Assembly (NCBI GenBank): GCA_002104905.1 | Contig: MCFE01000458.1 | Span: forward strand, 1 to 64,000 | DNA length: 64,000 bases | Source: Basidiobolus meristosporus CBS 931.73 | Lineage: Eukaryota > Basidiobolomycota > Basidiobolomycetes > Basidiobolales > Basidiobolaceae | Direction: 5' to 3' | Part shown: positions 12,420-24,101 of the stretch, piece after piece | Position numbering within the stretch: the stretch's first letter is position 1 | Layout of the letters: each line of letters starts with the position of its first letter | Made by a program: the position numbers and the translations under genes | The notes under the pieces: generated by a model | What the model saw: the letters and a program-made list of their open reading frames with translations, nothing else | Database searches by the model: none | What the model was told of the DNA's origin: nothing

Positions 12420-13312
12420 TTAGAGTTATGGACACCATTGGGGTCCTATGCAAATCTGCTGGGGCAAAACTGAAACTGACATTTCACAAAAAGTATTGTC
12501 TAAAACTTTCTTCACAATGATCCCCAAGTTGCTTGTAGCCAGTTTCCAGCCATTTCTTGCACTATGATTAGAATCAATTTGGCACAACTGACTTAATTTA
12601 TCTGACTCTTTGTACTTCATAATTCAGTTTCATACAATTACCATGTATTCTGTCATTGTATTACATAATTATCCACAAACAATGGCTGGGTGATTTCATT
12701 GATGACATGATTACAAATCTATCATTAAAAAGGATATCTGCAACTGCTGTGATTGGATCCATGTGAGTGCAATTCAAGATGCACCATGCACAATGTACAA
12801 AAAACTTTATTGTCACATTGGTTTTTATATTCACTTCATGTAAGGCCAAGATAGCACCAGTACACTACTGAATAAACATTCAAATCTGTCCAAATGGTCC
12901 CTATACTAAATTATTACTCATCATAATTCAAGCTAGGACAGAGTCCATCCCTCAGCTCACAAGCATAGTCTGGACTGGAGAAGTCAATATTAGATCTAAT
13001 TAAGATCTTGTCAAATGATTTTACTATGGCCCAAGTATTTATGATAAGCCTTCATACAGACACTTGGGCTTTACTCATCAATATAGCAGAGCTGGATACC
13101 TCAGAGAGTTGACAGAGTTGGAAGAATCTACATGGAAAGCTGTGGCATGAGTTCTATATCAAAATGCCTGTAAATGAATGTAAGAAGACACATAACAACA
13201 CAAATATAGATATTAAGAATGAGCTGATAGTGAGGGGATTTCATGAGGAAGCCATGTGGGAACAACATCACGTGCATTTTGCTCAGGACACACACATCTG
13301 TATGTGCCCATA
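12420..13312 (+). mobile_element. Harbinger-like element fragment without ends
   Basis: It aligns in the same orientation with 21,770-22,510 of the complete Harbinger-like element: the start of the transposase gene (read on minus), the divergent intergenic region, and the first part of the partner gene (read on plus, to about 13,310). No terminal repeats are present. The right edge joins T2 partner-gene sequence at the phrase CCCATATTAGCAAG, so it is a rearranged fragment, not a clean insertion. Confidence 0.7.
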
Positions 13313-16300
13313 TTAGCAAGTATGTTGTCAGCTTGTACTAAAGCATTGATGAAGCAATTTGGTGCAGTAGCTGATAGCATAGATTCAATGGCCCAGAGAA
13401 ATCAGTAAATAATCTAGAAACAGGATGAGTGGATAACACATGTGGAGCAATCAGTAGACTTGTTCCATTGTACCATGCCAGCGTGTGCAGTGCAGTCTGC
13501 AGTCTCTAAGAATGATTGGGTGCAATATTATAGCTACTAGTAGGCAGGATTGCTCTTGGAAAATTTTGCACCATATTGGACAATCTTGCACACTATGGCA
13601 CAGTTGTACACATTGAGGTTGGCACAGATGATTGCACCAACTTGTAATGTTTGTATCACATGCACAAATGGATACTGCTGTTATAGTAGGTAAAATCTGG
13701 TATTTGGATATGTTTCTTTAATGTAAATGGAAATAAATACATATCACACTATAAACTACACTGATACTTACCATATTGGTTACCATCATTCCAATTGGTT
13801 GGAATCTCAGTGGTTAATTGGTCTAAAAGTATTATGAAGCTGTCAGCCCCCAATTGTCTCTTTTACCAATACACAAGTTACCTGATTCATCATCAAATAT
13901 CCTACTTTGCCTATTGAGCAAGTAAATACCTGATCCTGATGATTGGACAAGGTGTTGTAGCTATCACACCGCTGATCAGATATGTGCAATACAGATCAAA
14001 TGGCTGCACTGGTGCTACAGATGATATATATATATGCAGGGTGTTTATTTATAAGGGTTCTGTCTCAAATGTGTGACAACCTTTATGTTGCTTCAATCAA
14101 AAACTAAGAGATCATTGATTTGCAATGGCTTGATGCAGATTGCAAAAAAAAATGTGTAGTTTGGATCATGACTAATATTAGCAATTCAATGAGATCACAT
14201 CATCTTCTCCTAGGTTTTTTTCTTGCAGGGATTACTACTGAAGCATTTGGTAATGATTCACTTTGCACACCTAAACTACTTCCTTATCAACAATCATCTT
14301 GGCTACTTGTGTATTTGCGGTCAGTACTTTGCCTACTAATTGACAAGTACAATGCTGCAGCTTGGCTGTGCTGAATTGCTCCAGATGATGCTACCAAGCC
14401 AGCCTGCAGTGCTACATGCTGATGTGTACTTTTACTTGCAAAAAGCTCCAGTGGTGGAGGCACTTCATGTGGGTCATCATCAGTCAGTCCGCCAGAAAAA
14501 ACTTGCTGATGGTGAGGAGTAATGGCACATGCAGACACAACTTGATGCACTGGTATGGCCCTTAGCTGAGTTTGATGTGATGCTGCTTGTTGATGCAACT
14601 TGGCCAGCTCCCATGGACTTGTGTCTGAATGAGCAGTTTGGTGAGTTCTAATGGTTTTGCTGTGAAGAGGGTGCATTGACCCAACATGCATTGACTTCAT
14701 GCAGAGCACTCTGGTGAAGGGTGTTGGCATAGTTTGGACTGACATGCACCAACATGCTGATGTTGCAAGGGATAGTAAGGAACTCAGTGAGGTGTGCTGG
14801 CACAATCTTGACACTGTTGCTTGCAGTCTGTATTCTTCCTCTTGAAGCTCAACTTTTGATTCCTCAAGGTATTCACTTACCCTCTGTCTGATACTCTGGA
14901 GCTGTTGCCTGGATAGGTCCTGTGTATATTGCTTTCAGTAGCCACTTAGCTCTATGAATATATCATGTAGTAAATTAGTCATTTGAGGCAAAAACTCATT
15001 TAAATCTCTTTGGTTCCCAAAGTCAAGGTATATATGGACATGTCCAGCCTGTACTGAGCAATATGAAGAGATTCAGCATACTGGCAGGTAAATACAGAGG
15101 AAAGTCATATATAGAAGAAAATAGCAGAATAAGTAAAATAGTTAAGATACTTATCAATGCACAGTATATTCATACAAGAAGACATCCATTGAGAGAAAGG
15201 TGTCTGGAGCATTATGATGAGTAAATAAAGCAAGGAAAGCACTACTCTGAGCAACATAAGTAAGATTGGGTTAAATGACCAGTAACTATATCCTATCACT
15301 GGCACTATGTGGCACTATCCAACAGAATAAGTCTAATACCTCAGGCAGAGAAAGCAGTACCTTTGCAGCAAAGAAGGAGCTCAAGTAGCTCAATGTCCCA
15401 GCAAAGAATTGAGCCATTTCCCAATGTCAAAGCAGAGGAACACTCTACAGTGTTTGAAGCACAACAATAGTGCCCAAAGATAAAACTCACAGAAAAAAGT
15501 ATTGCAGCATAGGAGGGTGACAATGTGATATTTATACCAAAGACTAAAAATCAAAAGACATTGAAGATCAGTAAAGCTGGTGGCTGCAACAATGAAGAGT
15601 GGGCTAATATTCAAGAGGCTGTCAGAAGTCTAGCATACCAACACCAAAAGTCCAACATACCATGGAATCATCAGGAACTCAACGCCAAGTAGAATGAACT
15701 TGACTTGTTCCACTGGTTTTATCCTGAACTCAATTGGGCAAATGGATTTTGGGCCAGCATAGGCAGGCAAGGAAAGTATTGTAAGAGTAGCAGAAACTAT
15801 CAAAGGCAGAAGAACAAGGGTTCCATGGCTAAAAATTGGCAGTTTCCTTAAGAGCCTGTTACAGGCAGGGCCAAAAGCTCCAAACAAACATCAGTGAGAT
15901 GTCAGGCAGCTAGAAGAGTGCCAATAAGGGACAAGCAGGCAGACGTAGATGCACTAGCACAACATTTGCCAAGGAAGAAGTTTATTACCACTCAAGAAGC
16001 ACTTGGTCAAGGTAGCAGTGAAGGACCTAGTGGTGATAAAAACCAGTGGCTTTCTCAGGAGCTCATCACAACTATGGTTGAGAGCTGAAAACAAGCAGTA
16101 AGGAAATGTCAAGTTGCCAGGAGAGTGCCAGCAAGGGACAAGCAGGCCAAAACAGATGTGTTAGAGCTGAGGTCATTAAGGAGAATACATAGTTCTTTAC
16201 AAGAAGCATTCACACAAAGTAGCAGTGAAAGACCTGGCAGCTATAATGAAAAAGATAAAGGAAATAATGTCTACCCAAGCCTGAGACAGGGAAGCATAAA

Positions 16301-16740
16301 AAAAACTGCAGTTCTTGCCAATTAACTCCATAAGCCTGGAACAGACTGAATCCCATTATAGCCAAGATTTACCAACAAGAAAACAGCTGTTTTCACAACA
16401 GTTGGGAGCACAGGCAGTTGAGCTACACTCCAGCAAGGTAGAAGAGTTTGCAGAGAAAGACAATTTGTCTACCACAGCCTCTGCATCTTCCATTGTTGAC
16501 AGAGTGGAGATCCTACTGACAGACAAGGCTACAACATCAATAACTCAAAAGACTATCACAATACCTTCAGTGGAATTTTGGAACATTAATAGGCACACCA
16601 AGAGGTTGCAGCTCTTCTCCAAGAGCAGTGCTCAAGAAAATTCACTTGAATATTGCAGGGACATATTGCAAATGCTGACAGATGAGGTGCTAGACCTTGC
16701 AGTGCTGGCTGAAGACCAGGACATATGATAACCAGGTGAT
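13313..16740 (+). pseudogene. T2 partner gene (function unknown), decayed and interrupted
   Basis: Positions 13,313-13,455 and 15,335-16,740 together match the partner gene at about 25,480-27,000. The gap is a Harbinger derivative. Readable parts include an acidic and Ser-rich segment ending with TKRLQLFSKSSAQE and DEVLDLAVLAEDQD near 16,590-16,725. Stops and frameshifts are frequent. I do not recognise a family. Its value is as an independent copy: similar frames recur at 25,297-27,235 and 29,985-31,366, so this is a real gene of the transposon rather than a chance frame. Confidence 0.65.
13456..15334 (-). mobile_element. Internally deleted Harbinger derivative with both ends
   Basis: The reverse complement matches the complete Harbinger-like element at about 20,702-21,040 and 22,500-24,101. 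The middle, most of the transposase and the 5' half of the partner gene, is missing, with the junction near 15,058. Its ends are AGACTTGTTCCATTG at 13,456-13,470 and, reversed, AGACTTATTCTGTTG at 15,320-15,334. It is flanked by AGT at 13,453-13,455 and AAT at 15,335-15,337, a 3-bp target duplication with one later change. The same T2 site is unoccupied at 25,620-25,622 (AAT). It could only have moved using transposase supplied by another copy. Confidence 0.85.
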
Positions 16741-16746
16741 GAACTG

Positions 16747-17495
16747 ACTGAAAAGTATCTTTGCCTGTACAATAACAAACTTGGGAAAACAATCAAATAT
16801 AAAAAAATATACCTACTCTGAGTATTCCTCACAAGTAGTTCCTCCAAGGTCAGTTGGCTGTCAGCGTGGTTTCCTGGGAGTATTGTCAGGTTTGAGTCAG
16901 AAAGTAGAGGTAATAGGCAGCGGTGATCTCACTAATTAATAAGTTGGAATATTGGAAGAGGGATGATTTATTTTTAAGGGATAGCCTCCCTTATATACTT
17001 TTTCATTGCTCATATTCTTGCTAGAAAATACTTTCTGGAAGTCTCCAGAAGGTAGTAGACAGCCAATCATGTCAATGTGTACTAAAAATAGCTCAAATTC
17101 TTAGGGGATTGTTCCATGACACATAGTAGTACCTAGCCAATCAGATAGTGGTAATATGAAACCTCTGTGTCATGTAGTTACCTCATATGGTAGTAGGATT
17201 GAAGGGTTATGAAGCCAGGATGGTCACATGACATAGGCACTGTTGTGGGTACTTGCCGTAGATGGTAACTATGTTATCTTGGAATTTTGGCATCTTGGCA
17301 AAGAATAGGAATGGCTTGTGCAATGGGCTAATAGTGACACATAGTTTGCCAGGTCACATAGTATTAATCACACAGAGAGATAGAAAATATTGCAACTTGG
17401 GATGATACTAATATAGGGGGGGTAGTCCTTTTTAGGGAAGTGAATATATGGGAATGAGTACATCTGCCTGTGGGTGTCACTGTGACCCCACTACA
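16747..17495 (+). repeat. 5'-truncated copy of the 1.07-kb solo-LTR family
   Basis: It matches 35,755-36,484 in sequence and direction and ends in the same way (GACCCCACTACA). The first third of the family sequence is missing, and the left edge abuts T2 partner-gene sequence. The copy is AT-rich with few CpG. Confidence 0.75.
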
Positions 17496-17504
17496 ACGCA
17501 CCTA

Positions 17505-18292
17505 TAAGGGGGATTAGAATCCAGCAGGGAGAAGAAATATATTGGCTAAATACCAAAAGGTTCTTTGCAGATATACAGGATGTACTTGTGGCAGAAGTGG
17601 TGGTAACCAATCATATGTTTGCAAGATACATATCTTACCACCAATGCAAGGTGTTTGGCAACTTTGCAAGTATCACACTAAAAAGCCATAAATCATAGGT
17701 GATAAAAGTATTTCAATTGCAGCAGGTGTGAGTTTTTGTAAAGCTTGGTAAGCAGGTGGCCATAGTATTTCTTGACTCAAGCTATATGTAGAATACGCAA
17801 GATAGTTGTGGGTGAGCAAATACAGAGGGGTTATTTTAATATGAAATATGTGAATTGTGCAAGGGGAGGTAGAAAAAGAAAATACAATTTGGTAAATTGG
17901 TACGGTAGCATTATACAGAGCTAGCTGTAGGCTAAAATACCACTGTGATGATGCCATCAGAGGCTTGCAACAAGGCCATCAAAGTACCATCAAGTTTTTT
18001 GTCATAAAAGGCAATTAGATATACAGATTAGTAAGATCCACGCAAATAGCTATAAAGCACACTCAGTCTGCAACAATGTAGTGCCACCCTTGGCAAAGCA
18101 CCATACAAATGCTTTTATATTTTATTAACTTTGTTTGGCTGCAAAATTTGCAAAATACTGTTGTTATCCTGTCACAAGATTGCGCAGGTGCTGATTAGTT
18201 CCAAGCTGCTAGTGTTATTGCAGTCTCCTAATGGGATCTTGACAGCTTATCTGGACTGGATTTATCTGTAGGACCAAGTTCATTTCCATAGA
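17505..18292 (+). mobile_element. Inverted T2 terminal part (transposase 3' end and terminus)
   Basis: It corresponds to the reverse complement of about 18,690-19,180 followed by a T2 terminus. Read on the minus strand, the end at 18,291 is CTCTATGGAAAT, a one-base variant of the CCCTATG terminus of other T2 copies, followed by the shared ACTTGGTCC block. It is oriented opposite to the large T2 copy on its right. Confidence 0.65.
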
Positions 18293-18489
18293 GAACTCAC
18301 ACAAACAAGTGCCAGAGTGCACATACAAGGGGAACTAGAATTCAGCAGTACAAAGGAATATATTGTTTAAATACCATGAGGTTCTTTATGGACATGCAGT
18401 AAGTATTTATGGCAAAAGTGGCGGCAACCAAACATATGTTTGCAAGATGTATATGTTATAATCACTAAAAGGAATATGGTAGCTTTTTT
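18293..18489 (+). mobile_element. Short T2 debris
   Basis: It resembles, in reverse, about 19,010-19,210 of the T2 transposase region (shared phrases such as AAACATATGTTTGCAAGATG). It is a small displaced piece between two larger T2 copies. Confidence 0.5.
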
Positions 18490-20701
18490 TAACAGCTTCA
18501 AATTAGTGACCCTCTTAACAATGTTATAACAGGATCACAACAGTGTTTTGCTAATTTTACAGCCAAATATAGGTATAAAACTTGGCAATATTTAGTTGGT
18601 GCTATGACAATAATTGCATGGTATTGTTGCAGTCTTTTTGGGCTCTACAATTATTTTAGGAGGATCCAACCAGCCAGAACTTTATTTTAATGGCCCCACA
18701 GCAAGACTCTGATGGCATTACATTGGAAGTATGACAGCCTACAGCTGGTTCTGTATAATGCTACTGTACCAACTTACTAAATGGCATTTCCTTTTTCTAT
18801 CTCCCCTTGTGCAACTCATATATTTCACTGAAGAATCACCCCTCTTTATTTGCTCACCCACTACTACCTTGGGTATTCCATATATAGTTCAAATAAAAAA
18901 AATTATGGCCTCATGCTTACTAACCTCTACAAACATGCACACATGCCACAATTGACATATTTCTATGACCTCAACTTTACAGCTTTTAAGTGTGATACTT
19001 GCAAAGTTGCCATATACCTTGTACTGTGGGTAACATATACATCTTGCAAACATATACTTGGTTGTTGCCACTTCTGCCATGAATACCTCCTGAATATCTG
19101 CAAAGAACTTCTTGGTATTTAGTCAATAAATTCCTTCTCTCTGCTGGATTCTAGTCCCCCTCATAGGTGCACTATGGCTTTTGTTTGTGTGAATTCTGTA
19201 TTGAATGGTATAGAAGTTGGTGTGTGACCTAGAGAAATTCAGCATACCTTGGTAGAGCTTTTCTAATAGAAGTTAGTTGCTTGTTGCACCCAACACAACT
19301 TTGCATTACTTAACTGATTACCCATGCATTGAGGCTGCTTAGCTTCTTAATGCTACAGGCATAGGTGTCTCCATGTGCACATTTGTCCTCAGTATTTTCC
19401 AATTCTTCCCGGCTGTCCTCCATCTGCCAACTCATCACATCCATGACAGAATTGAAGGTAATTTTCTTAATGAGGTGAAGATGTGGTAGTACCTGCAACT
19501 TGACTTGTCTTCCTATCTCCCCACACATGCACTCCATAGGAAACTTCCAAAAGGTGAAGCAAGTCCCAATATTCTCCTCACACTGTGCAAGATGGTGTAG
19601 AGAATGGATACAGTAGTGTCAGAGATCTCTGTGTTCAGCTTTATGTTTGTGGTATAGCTGCTCAAATCCCATCACAAGCTCCTTGCACAACAGCTATGGA
19701 TGCATCAAGTTGGTATTGGTGATCTGCTTCTGGATAAATATTCCTACAATGTCCACATATGACTCCCAATGCTTCCAATGTACTCTTGGGTAGGAATGGC
19801 CTCAGAATGCCACTTGAATAAATACATATCCAGCTCATCTAGTATTTGCATTTGTATTGTTGCATGTGCTTATGAATATTAATTGAAGCCTGTGAGAAGT
19901 ACTTAAGATGGCAGATACTCTGTAATATCTTGCCAATTCTTTCAGGTTGCTCCCAAATCTTGAAGGGCTCATTTAGCTTGAAATACCCCATGTACAACTT
20001 GGTCATCAGTATAGGGATATTGTTGAAAGCAAATACATAGCTCTCTGTGCAATGCTTTTGCTCCAACAGATACCCTCTATCTTAAGTATCTCTAGCTTCC
20101 AATTGATTCCATATTCTGGCTAATGGCAAATAGCTTGCCAACATTGCTGCAATTGCATGCTGTCATCTGTACATTGTCTCTGTGGAAAGAAGATGTTCTT
20201 AATACTGGTGTTTGGGTAATAATAATGTGTGTGAGTTATGGAGTATATCCCTGGGATCTCACACATTTGACAGCAATACCTTCCATTGTGCCCAGAAAAG
20301 CTGGCTATCTTACAGATGGCTGGGGTATCTCCAATGCAGATAATAATATGCACTTTTACATGATGGCCATTTACTGCTATCCTGCTGGAAAGCATACAAA
20401 AATCATCCAGCAATGGAGACAGGTGGCTATCCGGGTTGGACAGTGATTTAGGCCCTGATACCAGTGAGACTACTATTAGATCATTGCTCTGATACTGTAA
20501 GATGGGCAGCAGATTCAGATTGATGAGAATCAGTGGCCAGCAGAATTTGCCGGTAGAGTTGTTATGAGAATCCATCAAGAGCTACAGCAAAGGCATTATC
20601 ACACATACCTTCAAAGTAGATACTGTTTCTTAGCTGTTTGTAATGCTTGCCATCAAATATATTGGATATGCTAGTACTTGACTGATACTGTGTATAGTAC
20701 T

Positions 20702-20716
20702 TGACTTGTTCCATTG
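20702..20716 (+). repeat. Harbinger left terminal inverted repeat
   Basis: The 15-bp end TGACTTGTTCCATTG pairs with the reversed right end, differing at three of the first four bases (TGAC against GGAT). ACT target duplication lies immediately to the left. Confidence 0.9.
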
Positions 20717-20874
20717 GATTGTGCCACATGGTGCAAGCTGGTTTTTAGTGCTGGATCAATCTGGCAACATCTGGCACTATAATTTCAACCATAATGCCAG
20801 TGGTAGGATATAGTTACTGGTAATTTTACTCAATTGAACTTGTGTTGCTCAGAGTAGTGCTTTTCTTGCTTTAT

Positions 20875-21834
20875 TTACTCTTCATAATGCTCCAGACACC
20901 TTTCTCTCAATGGATGTCTTCTTGTATGAATATACTGTGCATTGATAAGTCTCTTAACTATTTTACCTATTTTGCTGTTTTCTTCTATATATGACTTTCC
21001 TCTGTATTTACCTGCCAATATGCTGAATCTCTTTAGATATCCAAGTGTATGCTCTACTCTCACTCTGAAATGATTAAATATCTCATTGTAGAGCTTCTGC
21101 TTCCTGCTAAGCACACCATTCCTTGGCTTCCTATAAGCTGTAATACATACCAATTTCTGACAATCCTCTCCTATATAAGCTAAGTCTGCCACACATCTTG
21201 CCCCTCTACTGAATTCTGCATTATTCTCTGCCCAGAATGCTTTGTCATGCCTAATTCTGGCAAATGTCCCACTAAGCCAGATGATGTTACCCCCAATGTC
21301 AGACAGTGCTTGAAACTTCACACAGTGTGCCTTGTACTTGCCAGAATAAATGTGCCTCTGCCCTCTAGAAGGTCTGTCAATCCTGTCAGGGAAGGTATCC
21401 AAAATACCTCTGGCATTGAACCTGTTCCTGAGCACTCTGGGATATGAAAGGCTATTGGAGCTTCTGAACCTAGTATTCCAAGCTTGATCTAAGTCATTCA
21501 TACCTTCTACAAGGTGGTTCTTCATTGCTGTCAGCTGGGAATGAAAGCTTCTAGGACTTTTGTTGCCATGGATGGGAGGACAAAACCTGTGGGGTAATAA
21601 TTCTTGTAATTGTAGAAAAGCTACAAGAGATCTCCTTGAGTAGCTTAGGGTAGATGGTCCACAGTACTTGGTATATATCTCCTTTAATATGTCAAAAAAA
21701 AATCCAGTGGTAGTGCTGGGAGTGATGAAAAAAGACCATTCAGATGAATAAATCATATTAAAATTGGTAGGTGATTGAGATGAGGTGATTTGAGTCAATT
21801 TGGCACAATCAGCTTTATTTATCTGGTTCTCCAT
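20875..21834 (-). CDS. DDE transposase of the PIF/Harbinger (DDE_Tnp_4) type
   Basis: This 319-residue uninterrupted protein would cut and join the element ends. Its C-terminal half has the DDE_Tnp_4 layout. The motif RPSRGQRHIYSGKYKAH (residues 154-170) follows a first acidic region with D146; VADLAYIGED has D217; and RVRVEHTLGYLKRF has E261. D146, D217 and E261 are the candidate metal-binding triad. A typical IRHDKAFW stretch (194-201) lies between. The ATG at 21,834 opens the frame and the stop abuts the left terminal region. The N-terminal 80 residues are weakly typical. The family usually works with a second element-encoded protein; the divergent gene at 22,384-22,851 is the candidate. 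A decayed C-terminal copy lies at 15,058-15,225. Confidence 0.88.
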   Translation of the reverse strand: MENQINKADCAKLTQITSSQSPTNFNMIYSSEWSFFITPSTTTGFFFDILKEIYTKYCGPSTLSYSRRSLVAFLQLQELLPHRFCPPIHGNKSPRSFHSQLTAMKNHLVEGMNDLDQAWNTRFRSSNSLSYPRVLRNRFNARGILDTFPDRIDRPSRGQRHIYSGKYKAHCVKFQALSDIGGNIIWLSGTFARIRHDKAFWAENNAEFSRGARCVADLAYIGEDCQKLVCITAYRKPRNGVLSRKQKLYNEIFNHFRVRVEHTLGYLKRFSILAGKYRGKSYIEENSKIGKIVKRLINAQYIHTRRHPLRERCLEHYEE

Positions 21835-22383
21835 GCATTATGATTAAATCTTCATTAGTTACCATGTATCCCATCATTATGTTGCAAGAATCATCCTCCA
21901 ACAATGACTTGGCATTTTTATTGATGTTTTACTCACAAGTCTCTAATCAAATAGGAAATCAGCAACTGATGTAATCTAATATGTGTCAATGCAATCCAAG
22001 GTGCATCATGCATAATATATGGAAAATTTAACAGTCACATTAGTTTTCATATATATTTCATATAAGACCAGGTTGATGCAATTCATACTGTACAGGTATC
22101 TAAGTCTGTCACTATGGTCCCTATACCAAGTCTCAACACATCTTTGGTACAACCCAGAAAAAACCCATCCCCCAGCTCACAAATGCAGTCTGGACCAGGG
22201 AAGTCAATGTTTGATGCGTTTGAGTTCTTGCCAAATGATTATAGTAAGGGCTAAGTGTCTACAATGAGCCTTTAAATAGATATTTGGGCACTACTCACTA
22301 ATCTGGCAGAACTAGATACCTCAGAGAGTCAACAGAGATGGGAGAACCTGAGTAGAAAGCCATGGCATGAGTTCTACATCAAG

Positions 22384-22851
22384 ATGCCAGCAGATGTATG
22401 TAAGAAGATATATAACAAGACAAGCATTGAAATCAAGAATGAGTTGAGCATAAGGGGATTTGATAAGGAAGCTGCATGGGAGCAATTTTGGACACAGTTT
22501 GCTCAGTATAGGCTGGACATGTCAGTATGTACCTTGACTTTGGGAACCAAACAGATTTTGAAAGGGTTTTTGCCTCAAATGACTAATGTACTACATGATA
22601 TATCAATAGAGCTGAGTGGCTTCCAAGAGCAATATACACAGGACTCATCCAGGCAACAGTTCCTAAGTATCCAACAGAGGGTAAGTGAATACCTTGGGGA
22701 ATTAGAAGGTGAGCTTCAAGAGAAAGAATACGGACCTCCAGCAACAGCATCTAGATTGCGCCAGCCCACCTTGCTTGATTCCTTACCAGCCCTTGCAACT
22801 TCAGCATACTGGTGCATGTCAGTCCAAACCACGGCAACACCCTTCACATGA
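22384..22851 (+). CDS. Second gene of the Harbinger-like element, function unknown
   Basis: This 155-codon frame diverges from the transposase. The frame is open upstream of the ATG to about 22,278, giving extra residues such as SQQRWENLSRKPWHEF, so the true start is probably earlier, possibly through an intron. The middle is alpha-helical in character and charged (SEYLGELEGELQEKE near its end), after which the reading becomes low-complexity and probably out of frame. A diverged copy of its first half is at 13,060-13,310 and a reversed copy of its second half is at 14,880-15,060. Harbinger elements generally encode a Myb/SANT-like DNA-binding partner; the W-containing N-terminal part could be one, but I cannot confirm the fold. 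Confidence 0.6.
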   Translation: MPADVCKKIYNKTSIEIKNELSIRGFDKEAAWEQFWTQFAQYRLDMSVCTLTLGTKQILKGFLPQMTNVLHDISIELSGFQEQYTQDSSRQQFLSIQQRVSEYLGELEGELQEKEYGPPATASRLRQPTLLDSLPALATSAYWCMSVQTTATPFT

Positions 22852-24086
22852 GTGCCCTGCATCAAGTGAATGCATGTTGGGTCAATGTGTGCGCTTGAGA
22901 GCAAAACCCCCAGAGCTTGACAAACTGCTCATTTAGACACAAGTCCATTGGAGTGGGCAAAGTTGCATCAAAACACAGCATCACATCAGACTCAGCCAAG
23001 AGCCATGCCAGTGCATCAAGTTATCTCTGCGCATGCCATTATACCTGACCATCAGCAAGTTTCTTCTGGTGAACTGACTAATGATGACCCACAAGAAGTG
23101 CCTCCACCACCTGAGCCTTTGGCAGGTAAAAGAACATTTCAGCACATAGTAATGCAGGCTAGCTCAGTAGCATCATCCGGAGCAATTTAGTGCAGCCAAG
23201 CTGCAGCATTGCACTCATTGACTAGGAGGCAATAACTGACTACAAATACACAAGTAGCCAAGATTGTAGTCAATAAGAAAGGGGCTTAGGTATATAAAGT
23301 GAATCACTACCAGATGCTTCAGTAGTAATCCCTGTGAGAAAAAAACCTAGGAGAGGATGATGCAATTGCATTAAATCACTATTATTTGTCATAATCCAAA
23401 CAGCACATTTTTCTTGGAATCCGCATCAAGCCATTGCAAACCAGTGATTGCTAAATTTTTGATATAAGCAATATCAAGGTTGTCTCACATTTGAGACAGA
23501 ACCCCCATAAATAAACACCCTGCATATATATACATCATCTGTGGCCCCAGTGCAGCCATTTAATCTGTTTTGCACCTATGAAATTGGTTGCGTGCTGGCT
23601 ATGACACCTTGTCCAATCACTAGGATCAGGGATTTACTTACTCATGGGCAAATTGGCATATTTGATGGCAAATCAGGTAGCTTGTGTATTGGTCAAAGAG
23701 CCAATTAAAGGCTTAAAGCTTCAGGATACTTTTGGACCAATTAACCAATGAGCTACCATCCAATTGGAGTGATGGTGACCAAAATGGTAAATATCAGTGT
23801 AGCTTATAGTGTGATACATATCTATATTTATTTACATTGAAAAATGTATCCAAATAACAGATTTTATCTACTTTAATAGCGGTGTCTGATTGCTCATGTG
23901 ATGCAAACATTACAAGTTGGTACAATCATTTGTGCCATCCTCATCATGTCAGATTTTGCCATAATGTGCAAGATTGCCCCATATGGTGCAAAATTGTCCT
24001 AGAGTAATCCTACCTACTGGTAGCTTCAATATTGCACCTAATTGGTCTAAGAGACCACAGATTGCACTGCATGCCCTGGCACAGTT

Positions 24087-24101
24087 CAATGGAACAAATC
24101 C
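24087..24101 (-). repeat. Harbinger right terminal inverted repeat
   Basis: Read on minus it is GGATTTGTTCCATTG, the partner of the left end. It is followed on plus by the ACT target duplication at 24,102-24,104. Confidence 0.9.

Larger units (their letters stand above)
20702..24101. mobile_element. Complete PIF/Harbinger-like DNA transposon (3,400 bp) nested in T2
   Basis: Terminal inverted repeats are TGACTTGTTCCATTG at 20,702-20,716 and, reversed, GGATTTGTTCCATTG at 24,087-24,101. Similarity continues inward (ATTGTGCCA against ACTGTGCCA). Direct ACT triplets flank it at 20,699-20,701 and 24,102-24,104. The homologous unoccupied T2 site at 52,250-52,275 has a single ACT (52,261-52,263), proving the boundaries. 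The element carries two divergent genes, a DDE transposase on minus and a second protein on plus, as is usual for Harbinger elements. Much of the transposase is open, so it is one of the younger insertions. Confidence 0.92.
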
